Shown here piece after piece: positions 32,781 to 38,686 of a DNA stretch of 52,564 nt. This stretch comes from a virus. Position numbers and translations under genes: made by a program. The notes under the pieces are model-generated. The model worked only from the letters and a program-made list of their open reading frames with translations, had not been told where the DNA came from and searched no databases. The stretch covers positions 1 through 52,564 of IMG/VR virus record IMGVR_UViG_3300042945_003702, one strand, 5' to 3'. The first letter of the stretch is position 1; each line of letters opens with the position of its first letter.

Positions 32781-33229
32781 TTGCCGCCGGAGTGGACGGA
32801 TGGTAGGTTGGGGAACACGGACTCTAGGACGTTAATCTGGCCCACCAGCACCCCCACAACTAGCAAAGCCCCACCTAACAACCACTTGAATCTCGATAAG
32901 TCGTCTATGCGAGAGCCCAGTACCTTCACCTCCTTATCCACCTTCGTATCGAGGTCACTTATCTCGTCGGTGGTGGACTTTATCTCCCGGGCGTGATTGG
33001 ACTTTAGCTCATCTAGGAGCTTTATTATCGCTGTGTCTGACTGTATGCTCTGGTCCAGGCGTTCCTCGTGTCTTACGAGGATCTTCGCCACGTTCTGATT
33101 GGCTTCTGAGATCTTGTCTACAGCCGTCTCGAGTTTGGAGAGCATCTCTCTGGAGAGATCCTCGTAGACGTTTAGTTTTTCCTCTAGAACGGCGAGTCTT
33201 ACGTTTGAGGAGCCAAATAAGTTAGCCAT
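32777..33229 (-). CDS. Membrane-anchored coiled-coil protein
   Basis: The 150-residue protein has a long N-terminal coiled coil (residues about 12-112; RLAVLEEKLNVYEDL, ISDLDTKVDKEVKVLGSRID). A single transmembrane helix (WLLGGALLVVGVLVGQI, about 115-131) follows, and then a short polar end. The order resembles XhlA-type phage proteins that help lysis, but those are shorter. It may also tether a complex to the membrane. GTTTAAAG lies 42 nt upstream of the start. Confidence 0.65.
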   Translation of the reverse strand: MANLFGSSNVRLAVLEEKLNVYEDLSREMLSKLETAVDKISEANQNVAKILVRHEERLDQSIQSDTAIIKLLDELKSNHAREIKSTTDEISDLDTKVDKEVKVLGSRIDDLSRFKWLLGGALLVVGVLVGQINVLESVFPNLPSVHSGGK

Positions 33230-33271
33230 ACGGGATCGGATATGCGTAACGAATCGTACTACCAGTTATTA

Positions 33272-33279
33272 CTTTAAAC
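33272..33279 (-). promoter_or_regulatory. GTTTAAAG promoter-like element
   Basis: GTTTAAAG on the minus strand between tRNA-Thr and the coiled-coil gene, 42 nt before its ATG. Confidence 0.4.
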
Positions 33280-33282
33280 AAA

Positions 33283-33355
33283 GCCCCCTGTCGGACTCGA
33301 ACCGACGACCTACGGTTTACAAAACCGGTGCTCTATCCAGCTGAGCTAAGGAGGC
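33283..33355 (-). tRNA. tRNA-Thr (UGU)
   Basis: Complete cloverleaf, acceptor GCCTCCT/AGGGGGC, anticodon loop TTTGTAA, T-loop TTCGAGT. Confidence 0.95.
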
Positions 33356-33358
33356 GGG

Positions 33359-33431
33359 GTGTAGGACGGGACTTGAACCCGCATAAACTAGAATCACAAT
33401 CTAGTGCATTAGCCAATTATGCTACCTACAC
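33359..33431 (-). tRNA. tRNA-His (GUG)
   Basis: Acceptor GTGTAGG/CCTACAC with anticodon loop TTGTGAT. Stems are well paired. Confidence 0.95.
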
Positions 33432-33433
33432 AT

Positions 33434-33504
33434 GGCAGTAATGGGATTTGAACCCATAATTCCGTCGTTATGAATGACGGGCTTTACCGTTAAGCTATAC
33501 TGCC
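33434..33504 (-). tRNA. tRNA-Met/Ile2 (CAU), second
   Basis: Anticodon loop TTCATAA; acceptor GGCAGTA/TACTGCC. The anticodon stem CGTCA/CGACG has one mismatch next to the loop. This is the second CAU tRNA, so one of the two may be Ile2. Confidence 0.9.
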
Positions 33505-33508
33505 TGGC

Positions 33509-33597
33509 GGAAGATGTTGGATTTGAACCAACGGAGCCGGGTGTACCGACTCGGCGGTTTAGCAAACCGCTGCCTTAAGCCTCTCGGCCAATCTTCC
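33509..33597 (-). tRNA. tRNA-Ser (GCU)
   Basis: Class II tRNA, anticodon loop TTGCTAA, long variable arm, acceptor GGAAGAT/ATCTTCC. Confidence 0.95.
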
Positions 33598-33616
33598 AAT
33601 GTTGCCCGAAGGCAAT

Positions 33617-33697
33617 GCTCATGAAGGGACTTGAACCCCTACGCCTTACGGCACGTGCACCTCAAGCATGCGTGTCTACCAATTCCACCACACGAGC
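33617..33697 (-). tRNA. tRNA-Leu (GAG)
   Basis: Class II tRNA, anticodon loop TTGAGGT with one A-C mismatch in the stem, variable arm TGCCGTAAGGCG. A TTGCC-CGAA-GGCAA hairpin lies in the adjacent spacer at 33602-33615. Confidence 0.92.
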
Positions 33698-33701
33698 TGG
33701 A

Positions 33702-33771
33702 GTTTCAGGTCAGAATCGAACTGACGATAGAGGCTTTGCAGGCCTCCGCCTTACCACTTGGCCACTGAAAC
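33702..33771 (-). tRNA. tRNA-Cys (GCA)
   Basis: Anticodon loop CTGCAAA; acceptor GTTTCAG/CTGAAAC. It is followed by TCCA, that is U73 plus an encoded CCA end, extending the gene to 33698. Confidence 0.95.
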
Positions 33772-33789
33772 ATTTGCCTTTTGGCAAGC

Positions 33790-33862
33790 GCTCTCTGAGA
33801 GATTTGAACTCCCGACACCCTGGTCCGTAGCCAGGTGCTCTAGTCCGCTGAGCTAAGAGAGC
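33790..33862 (-). tRNA. tRNA-Arg (ACG)
   Basis: Acceptor GCTCTCT/AGAGAGC, anticodon loop CTACGGA. A34 would need conversion to inosine by host TadA. A TTGCC-TTTT-GGCAA hairpin lies in the 3' spacer. Confidence 0.95.
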
Positions 33863-33867
33863 ATGGC

Positions 33868-33937
33868 ACCGAAACAAGGACTTGAACCTTGGATAACAGT
33901 TTTGGAGACTGTCGTGTTACCACTACACTATTTCGGT
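33868..33937 (-). tRNA. tRNA-Trp (CCA)
   Basis: Anticodon loop CTCCAAA; acceptor ACCGAAA/TTTCGGT, followed by an encoded GCCA end (to 33864). Confidence 0.95.
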
Positions 33938-33955
33938 ATGTTGCCCGAAGGCGAT

Positions 33956-34027
33956 TGGAACGACGAGGTTTGAACTCGTGACCTCACGATTATCGGTCGT
34001 GTGCTCTACCAACTGAGCTACGTTCCA
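33956..34027 (-). tRNA. tRNA-Ile (GAU)
   Basis: Anticodon loop CCGATAA, acceptor TGGAACG/CGTTCCA. The spacer next to it has a TTGCC-CGAA-GGCGA hairpin. Confidence 0.94.
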
Positions 34028-34192
34028 TTATGTGCCCGTGGTGGGGAATGATCCCACTCTCAATAGACTTGAGGTTTCGTACAAGAAGAACTCTTATGAG
34101 GGAGAATCTTATCAGTGTGGGTTCAGCACACCTATCTAAAACTACTTTGTCAAGTTGAACCCTATTTTACCGTCCCAACGGCAAAGGCAAGC
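34028..34192. other. Spacer with tRNA-like remnant
   Basis: About 165 nt without a complete tRNA. On the minus strand a variable-arm-like hairpin (CTCAA-GTCTA-TTGAG) is followed by GTGGG-ATCATTC-CCCAC and CACGGGC. This looks like the 3' half of a class II tRNA, but no matching 5' half is seen. A second hairpin GTGTG-GGTTCAG-CACAC lies at 34117-34133. Confidence 0.3.
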
Positions 34193-34264
34193 GGGAACAG
34201 TCGGAATCGAACCGACAACACCACGATCTTCAATCGTGTGCTCTACCGTTGGAGCTACGTTCCC
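34193..34264 (-). tRNA. tRNA-Phe (GAA)
   Basis: Anticodon loop TTGAAGA; acceptor GGGAACG/TGTTCCC. All arms are present. Confidence 0.95.
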
Positions 34265-34268
34265 TGGC

Positions 34269-34341
<73 letters not shown>

Positions 34342-34375
34342 ATATACGCCGGCGCGGGCGAGGGTATCCACCTAC

Positions 34376-34392
34376 GGAAACGGGAACCGTTT
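34376..34392. other. Spacer hairpin in tRNA cluster
   Basis: GAAACGG-GAA-CCGTTTC forms a perfect seven-pair stem in the spacer between tRNA-Arg and tRNA-Ala. A CCCCC-GCGA-GGGGG tetraloop hairpin lies nearer tRNA-Ala. Confidence 0.6.
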
Positions 34393-34468
34393 CTCTACGA
34401 TGTGGCTTAGGGGACCCTTCGTTTAAGCCTCCGTTCCTTGGAGGCCCCGAACCCCCGCGAGGGGGCAT

Positions 34469-34540
34469 GGAGAGTAGGAGGCTCGAACTCCTGACAGCCT
34501 GCTTGCAAAGCAGGTGCTCTACCAGCTGAGCTAACCCCCC
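34469..34540 (-). tRNA. tRNA-Ala (UGC)
   Basis: Anticodon loop TTTGCAA; acceptor GGGGGGT/ACTCTCC with two G-T pairs. Confidence 0.94.
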
Positions 34541-34558
34541 TGGCGGCCCTTTTGTTAA

Positions 34559-34605
34559 AGCGGTAGAGCCGAACCGCATCAATGGAGAACGTTTGGACCG
34601 TTCTC
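34559..34605. other. Two spacer hairpins between tRNA-Ala and tRNA-Pro
   Basis: GCGGT-AGAGCCGA-ACCGC and GAGAACG-TTTGGAC-CGTTCTC follow one another. They may guide tRNA precursor processing. Confidence 0.55.
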
Positions 34606-34609
34606 GAGT

Positions 34610-34680
34610 CGGGGTGAGAGGGATCGAACCTCCGACATCCTGCTCCCAAAGCAGGCGCGCTACCGCTGCGCTACACCCCG
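34610..34680 (-). tRNA. tRNA-Pro (UGG)
   Basis: Anticodon loop TTTGGGA; acceptor CGGGGTG/CACCCCG, the Pro-typical C1-G72 pair. Confidence 0.95.
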
Positions 34681-34740
34681 TGATGGCCCCATTTAACACG
34701 TTAGAACACGGCTCAAGACCGGCCAGAGGTGGGGGCTAGG

Positions 34741-34764
34741 GGCTCCGGTAGTGACCCCGGAGCC
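34741..34764. other. Perfect 8-bp hairpin
   Basis: GGCTCCGG-TAGTGACC-CCGGAGCC. There is no T-run, so a terminator is unlikely. It is the strongest local structure in the long tRNA-cluster gap. Confidence 0.6.
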
Positions 34765-34825
34765 GCCTGTCACTAGGCTGCCCGATGCTTACGCAGAGCG
34801 GGAACGAGGCAGGTGTCTCTACGCT

Positions 34826-34877
34826 GTACGTTCCTTACGTGTCACCAGCTCTGTCGTACGTTCCCTACGTGTCACCA
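34826..34877. repeat. Tandem 22-nt direct repeat, 30-nt period
   Basis: GTACGTTCCYTACGTGTCAC plus CA occurs at 34826-34847 and 34856-34877, with a single difference (T or C). Each unit contains two ACGT palindromes, so it may be a protein-binding site. Confidence 0.7.
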
Positions 34878-35201
34878 ACAGTTCAACTCCTTTTGCTTTC
34901 CTTACCTCGGCAGGGTGCCGCTACCTCCCTTTTTTGCGGCGTGTGTGTACGTTTCGTTTATCTGGGTACGTTACTAGACCCAGGATACTGCTTACTGTAC
35001 CCGCATCAAGTCGTGAGTGTCGTTAACGCTTGAGCATGGAATGGGAGTTCACCCATTCATCACTTATTTGGGAGCCTGAACTATGACTCTTACAGGCAGT
35101 TTGGCATTTTTCTCGCTCCCAGACTACGCAAACTGCCAAATGGCATCTGGGCACAAGCCTACTTCCCCCTCGTCTAGTAGGCGTCGCATGGACGAGGGAA
35201 C

Positions 35202-35272
35202 TGGCCCGGCAGGGATCGAACCTGCGACAACTTGATTAACAGTCAAGCGTTCTACCGCTGAACTACAGGCCA
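35202..35272 (-). tRNA. tRNA-Asn (GUU)
   Basis: Anticodon loop CTGTTAA; acceptor TGGCCTG/CGGGCCA. Confidence 0.95.
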
Positions 35273-35278
35273 TTGAGC

Positions 35279-35360
35279 GGAGAGGAAGGGACTCGAACCC
35301 CCGAGGCTTTTACACCCAACAGTTTTCAAGACTGCGCCCTCGACCAACCGGACCCTCTCC
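35279..35360 (-). tRNA. tRNA-Ser (UGA)
   Basis: Class II tRNA, anticodon loop CTTGAAA, long variable arm, acceptor GGAGAGG/CCTCTCC. Confidence 0.93.
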
Positions 35361-35413
35361 GTGAGGTTTGCCACCGGCATTCCGGATTATCAGCTCCGGC
35401 GCGAAGTGGCGAC

Positions 35414-35486
35414 GACCCATACGGGATTTGAACCCGTGATCTCCACCGTGACAGGGTGGCGTGATAGACCGCTACACTAATGGGTC
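35414..35486 (-). tRNA. tRNA-Asp (GUC)
   Basis: Anticodon loop CTGTCAC; acceptor GACCCAT/ATGGGTC. The spacer before it contains a GCCAC...GTGGC inverted repeat. Confidence 0.95.
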
Positions 35487-35491
35487 AAGGT

Positions 35492-35572
35492 GGGTAGGGG
35501 TGGATTTGAACCACCGATGGCAGAGCCGCCTGATTTACAGTCAGGTTCCTTAAACCACTCGGACACCTACCC
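35492..35572 (-). tRNA. tRNA-Tyr (GUA)
   Basis: Class II tRNA with anticodon loop CTGTAAA; acceptor GGGTAGG/CCTACCC. Confidence 0.95.
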
Positions 35573-35591
35573 AAAACAGTTTATGTTTGCC

Positions 35592-35609
35592 GACCGAGCT
35601 GAAACGGTC
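35592..35609. other. Spacer hairpin in tRNA cluster
   Basis: GACCG-AGCTGAAA-CGGTC between tRNA-Tyr and tRNA-Lys. Confidence 0.5.
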
Positions 35610-35612
35610 AAT

Positions 35613-35683
35613 GGGTCTGGTGGGGCTCGAACCCACAACTTCCAGGTTAAAAGCCCGTTACTCTGCCATTGAGTTACAGACCC
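35613..35683 (-). tRNA. tRNA-Lys (UUU)
   Basis: Anticodon loop CTTTTAA; acceptor GGGTCTG/CAGACCC. The outermost pair of the anticodon stem is mismatched. It is the 5'-most tRNA of the dense cluster on the minus strand. Confidence 0.92.
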
Positions 35684-35994
35684 ATAAAAGGTTTAGATTG
35701 TCAAGGTTCGGGGGTCGTGGGGGGGCCGGAGAAGTCCGTCTCCCTTGACCATGAGACTAATATATCAGAGACGGGAGGCTTTGGGAATGGCCTGGTGGAC
35801 GGTTGGTAAGCTGTCCACTTCGGTCTCCGCGCAAAAGAAAAGAGGGGAGAAGTCTTTTTGACCTCTGCCCCTCCTGTAATTTGCTTATAGAGTTTCCCGT
35901 ATTAGCAAACAAGAGGGGCCAGCACCGCATCTCTCGGTGAGGGGTTCTTAAATGCAATATACGAGAAGTTAGTCATACTAGTCTATAAACACTG
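35684..35994. other. Non-coding region with strong stem-loop
   Basis: No convincing gene. It contains a GTCAAGG...CCTTGAC inverted repeat (about 35699-35748) and a long imperfect hairpin at 35842-35873. Confidence 0.5.
35842..35873. other. Long stem-loop, possible RNA structure
   Basis: GAGGGG-AGAAGTC with loop TTTTT pairs with GACCTCT-G-CCCCTC in a stem of about 12-13 pairs with one bulge. It could be a small RNA or a terminator for the hli operon. Confidence 0.45.
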
Positions 35995-36012
35995 TCAGTA
36001 TGTTTCTGACAG
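35992..36012 (-). terminator. Inverted repeat at end of hli operon
   Basis: CTGTCAG-AAACATA-CTGACAG on the minus strand overlaps the end of the 28-codon gene and is followed by TGTTTATAG. The T-run is weak. Confidence 0.4.
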
Positions 36013-36081
36013 TTGATTGATCGAGTGAAAGAGAAGCACCAGAAAAGCCACGGAGGTGACGGTGAAGATAACCTCTCCCAT
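35995..36081 (-). CDS. 28-residue single-span membrane peptide
   Basis: MGEVIFTVTSVAFLVLLFHS then INQLSETY. Its ATG overlaps the stop of the hli gene (TGATG), which argues for coupled translation. Length and one hydrophobic helix resemble small photosystem or cytochrome b6f subunits, but I cannot match it to a named one. It may act in the thylakoid membrane with the Hli protein. Confidence 0.5.
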   Translation of the reverse strand: MGEVIFTVTSVAFLVLLFHSINQLSETY

Positions 36082-36200
36082 CACCACACGCCAGGGATGA
36101 CCTGGCCAGTCACGAAGTACGCACCTACAGCGGCCACGAAGCCGAGCATTGCCAGCCGGCCATTGAGCTTTTCGGCCTTCTCAGTAAAGATCTTGTCCAT
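36081..36200 (-). CDS. hli: High-light-inducible protein (Hli), short form
   Basis: The 39-residue product contains the chlorophyll-binding Hli signature EKLNGRLAMLGFVAAVGAYF and ends TGQVIPGVW. It has one transmembrane helix with the conserved E..NGR.AM motif. Hli proteins bind chlorophyll and carotenoid, dissipate excess light energy and help photosystem repair; phages use them to keep photosynthesis going. A 28-residue membrane peptide is coupled downstream. Confidence 0.92.
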   Translation of the reverse strand: MDKIFTEKAEKLNGRLAMLGFVAAVGAYFVTGQVIPGVW

Positions 36201-36255
36201 TGTTACCTAGTTGGTTTGTAGAGGTAGGAGGGGGGAGGAAACGCTTCAGTCGTCG

Positions 36256-36450
36256 TCAGAAGACTCCGAAGAAGAGCTTACCAGTGAGAGCGTAAGAAAC
36301 AGCACCAGCAATAATACCGACCATAGCCCAGCGTCCATTAGTGCGTTCCTTCACCTGGTTGGGGGTGAGCATGCCGTAGTTTTCGTAGTACATGACAGGC
36401 TCTTTGGCCCACATGTTCTGCTGGCCACGCTCGTTAGTTGTAACCGTCAT
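36256..36450 (-). CDS. hli: High-light-inducible protein (Hli), second
   Basis: From ATG 36450 (GGAG ribosome-binding site) the product has 64 residues: a polar N-terminus (MTVTTNERGQQNMWAKEPV), then ERTNGRWAMVGIIAGAVSYA and LTGKLFFGVF. The NGRWAM..G motif marks it as Hli. A longer frame from 36483 is less likely. Along with the neighbouring Hli, it should protect photosystem II during infection. Confidence 0.9.
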   Translation of the reverse strand: MTVTTNERGQQNMWAKEPVMYYENYGMLTPNQVKERTNGRWAMVGIIAGAVSYALTGKLFFGVF

Positions 36451-36488
36451 AGAGAAGTCTCTCCACATTTCCTTAACCATCATATCAT

Positions 36489-36513
36489 AAAAATGGGGGG
36501 CTTGTGGCCCCCC
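36489..36513 (-). terminator. Terminator after porin gene
   Basis: On the minus strand GGGGGGC-CACAA-GCCCCCC is followed by ATTTTTAT. It is a strong intrinsic terminator downstream of the SLH porin gene. Confidence 0.9.
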
Positions 36514-36539
36514 GTAGCCAGTTTGTCAGGAGACCCTGA

Positions 36540-37415
36540 TCAGAACTTGATGCCCAAGCCGGTCGTGAAGACGGGGCTGTAGGAGGATCCGGTAACGCCG
36601 GAGTTTGTCGTGGGGAACTTCAGGTCGGCAAAGCCGATCAGTGAGTTGGTCAGACGACCCTCGACGCCCAGAGCGAATACCACCTGACCCTTATTCCCAA
36701 CCGCGGACTGGAAGTTGGAGGTGGTGTTATTCACAAAGGGAATCTGGTAACCGACACCGGCATACAGATTGGCCTTGCTAACACCACTGGAGGCTTTGGC
36801 CAAGCTCATATCGTAGGAGATGAGGCCACCACCACCGGCCCCGATCTGGCCCGAAGGACTCCCGACCAGGTTGGCGTAGGGGCGCACCGAGATGGCGTTC
36901 TGGTTGGAGAAGGTCTTGGCGGAGTAACGGGCCTGGATCGTGGCACCAGAGACGGTGCGATTAGCCCCGTAGCCATTGCCATTGACACCCTGGCGATCCA
37001 ACAGAACACCGGCACCCAGGTAATTACCCACACCCTGAGCTTTTTGCGCTGCTGCGACTTCCAAAGCAGTTACACGGGAGTTGGTCTGAGCGATCTCTCT
37101 GCCGAACTCGGCCCGGAGAGCAGCGGCAGTCTGGGCGTCAGCGGCGGAGTAGAATTCGGTGATACGATCGAGACAGGCATTTGTCAGAGCGGCAAGCTCA
37201 GCACGGGTGGCGGGCTGACCTGGCTTAAAGGTGCCGTTCGGGTACCCGGCCACGCAACCGTAACGGGAGATTAGGTTGGAGACGGCTTGGTACGACCACT
37301 CGGTGGGCTGAACGTCGCGCAGTTGACCAACGCTTGTTACTTGAGCCATGGCGGCCATCGGAGCAATCATGGTAACAGCGCTGATGGCACCAATTGCAGA
37401 GACGAGCTTTTTCAT
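36540..37415 (-). CDS. Cyanobacterial-type SLH porin, shortened
   Basis: The 291-residue protein has a signal peptide (MKKLVSAIGAISAVTMIAPM, cleavage near AMA-Q). An SLH domain follows (about 25-85; DVQPTEWSYQAVSNLISRYG, VAGYPNGTFKPGQPATRAEL, LTNACLDRI). Next is a short coiled coil (AQTNSRVTALEVAAAQKAQ), then a beta-barrel-like part ending in Phe (TTGLGIKF), which suits outer-membrane insertion. Host porins of this type usually have about 500 residues, so the barrel is much reduced. It probably inserts in the host outer membrane or binds the wall. A phage role in nutrient uptake or superinfection exclusion is speculation. Confidence 0.85.
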   Translation of the reverse strand: MKKLVSAIGAISAVTMIAPMAAMAQVTSVGQLRDVQPTEWSYQAVSNLISRYGCVAGYPNGTFKPGQPATRAELAALTNACLDRITEFYSAADAQTAAALRAEFGREIAQTNSRVTALEVAAAQKAQGVGNYLGAGVLLDRQGVNGNGYGANRTVSGATIQARYSAKTFSNQNAISVRPYANLVGSPSGQIGAGGGGLISYDMSLAKASSGVSKANLYAGVGYQIPFVNNTTSNFQSAVGNKGQVVFALGVEGRLTNSLIGFADLKFPTTNSGVTGSSYSPVFTTGLGIKF

Positions 37416-37500
37416 ACTTTCTTAAGAATGTTTGGAACGTGAAGGGGTTACGCGTCTCTCTAGGCTATTTGCCTAGCAACTACGTTGTTATCCCCTAAGA

Positions 37501-37571
37501 GCGGAATAGGGGATTTGAACCCCTGACATCCTACTTGGAAGGAAGGCGCTCTACCGCTGAGCTAATTCCGC
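37501..37571 (-). tRNA. tRNA-Gly (UCC)
   Basis: Anticodon loop CTTCCAA; acceptor GCGGAAT/ATTCCGC. It lies apart from the main cluster, just upstream of the porin gene. Confidence 0.95.
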
Positions 37572-37725
37572 AGTGACTCCTCTGTTTGAGCTCCGAGATG
37601 GTTATGCTTGAGGAGTGTTCATGTATCTATTATATCAGGTTTATCGACTTCAGTGGGGGTTTTGTAGCCAGTACAAAAAGTGGCTGAAGCAACTGAACTG
37701 CATTTTTAAACTTGGATTTGGGTAG

Positions 37726-38619
37726 TCACCCGAATAGGATGTGGTACCAATGCTCCTCGTCCCCTTCCAAGGAATCCGATTCGGAGAAGTAGGACATGTA
37801 AACTTCATCTGACTCTTTTTGAGCCCTATACGCTTTTTCTGTGGCAGGTTTCATGGAACCGTCCGGCATTTTAATAGAAAACATTTTACCTCCTAATTTT
37901 CTTGGTTTAGAGAATCCGATAGCTACGTAGGCATTTGTTCTTCCTTCTCCCTTTCCGTCCTCCGTGTAGGCCTTAACTTTTACAACGGATCCTTCAGGTA
38001 GAGCTTTTACAAGGGCCTTGAACGCGCGCCGGACTGTAAAAGCGACTTCAATTTGAGCCCTCCTATCAGTCACGGAACCCGCTGCCATAGAGCCATTAAC
38101 ATTAAAACCAAATCCAGTACTTGGGGAATAACTTACATTTACGGCGTCGCCGTGGGAAGTTAAGGACTGGATCCTTAACGTAGCTCCTCCAAAGTCTTCT
38201 TTCCACGAAATTTTGTCTTTGTCTGTTAAAGAATTGCTTAGCGCCTGTACAATTTTAGAGAGCGCTTTTTTCTTGGACGGCCCGTACTTTGAATCTCCGT
38301 TTATTTGTTCTAACACTTCTTTAGCGTCTTCGCTATTTCGTTGCGGTTCTGCTGGTTGCTTAGCTTTTGGTAACTCGGCATTAGGTTCTTTTACTTTTAG
38401 GGCATCTGGGCGGGGCGATGAAGAGGTGCTGTTAGGCCTCTCCATTCTATCATTTTCGCCCGTTAGTTTCCATCTGCCATTAGCCTGTTTTTGAAGTGTA
38501 TGACCGGTCTGCGGATTACGGTAGACTTGTCCGGGCACTGCCGTGTTTCTAATGTTTTCGGGCACCACCTCATCAGAGTAAGAGATTGCCCTCCAGCCCT
38601 CAGGACAACAACTAGCCAT
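37726..38619 (-). CDS. Protein with shared N-terminal domain and unknown C-terminal domain
   Basis: The 297-residue product begins with a domain of about 58 residues (PEGWRAISYSDEVVPENI, PGQVYRNPQTGHTLQKQANG) that is nearly identical in plan to that of the kinase-like neighbour. Residues about 60-110 are a charged linker. A 150-residue alpha/beta domain follows (ISWKEDFGGATLRIQSL, RRAQIEVAFTVRRAFKALVK, VVKVKAYTEDGKG) and an acidic tail. I do not recognise the C-terminal domain. GTTTAAAG lies 25 nt before the ATG. The shared domain may be a targeting or packaging tag for two different effectors. Confidence 0.75.
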   Translation of the reverse strand: MASCCPEGWRAISYSDEVVPENIRNTAVPGQVYRNPQTGHTLQKQANGRWKLTGENDRMERPNSTSSSPRPDALKVKEPNAELPKAKQPAEPQRNSEDAKEVLEQINGDSKYGPSKKKALSKIVQALSNSLTDKDKISWKEDFGGATLRIQSLTSHGDAVNVSYSPSTGFGFNVNGSMAAGSVTDRRAQIEVAFTVRRAFKALVKALPEGSVVKVKAYTEDGKGEGRTNAYVAIGFSKPRKLGGKMFSIKMPDGSMKPATEKAYRAQKESDEVYMSYFSESDSLEGDEEHWYHILFG

Positions 38620-38644
38620 AACAAAAAAGTATAGTTATAGGATT

Positions 38645-38652
38645 CTTTAAAC
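38645..38652 (-). promoter_or_regulatory. GTTTAAAG late-promoter-like element
   Basis: GTTTAAAG, 25 nt before the ATG at 38619, followed by TATAACTATAC. GTTGAAG lies further upstream. Confidence 0.5.
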
Positions 38653-38686
38653 TGTTCAGTTAAATCTTCAACCGTTTTTGCGCGAA

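Larger units (their letters stand above)
34681..35201. other. Non-coding region with hairpins and direct repeats
   Basis: About 520 nt between tRNA-Pro and tRNA-Asn. It holds a strong hairpin (34741-34764), a 22-nt direct repeat (34826-34877), an inverted repeat CTGGGT...ACCCAG near 34962-34983, and paired TTTGGCA / TGCCAAA segments near 35100-35145. Overlapping plus-strand frames are Ser/Leu/Val-rich and do not look like genes. It might encode a structured RNA. Confidence 0.5.

Noticed and set aside
34751-35033. Two overlapping plus-strand frames in the tRNA-cluster gap
   Set aside because: Biased composition, repeats translated in two frames, and opposite strand to all nearby genes. I treat the region as non-coding.
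35757-35957. Minus-strand frame of 66 codons near tRNA-Lys
   Set aside because: It spans the long stem-loop, is Arg/Ser/Pro-rich and has no start signal.
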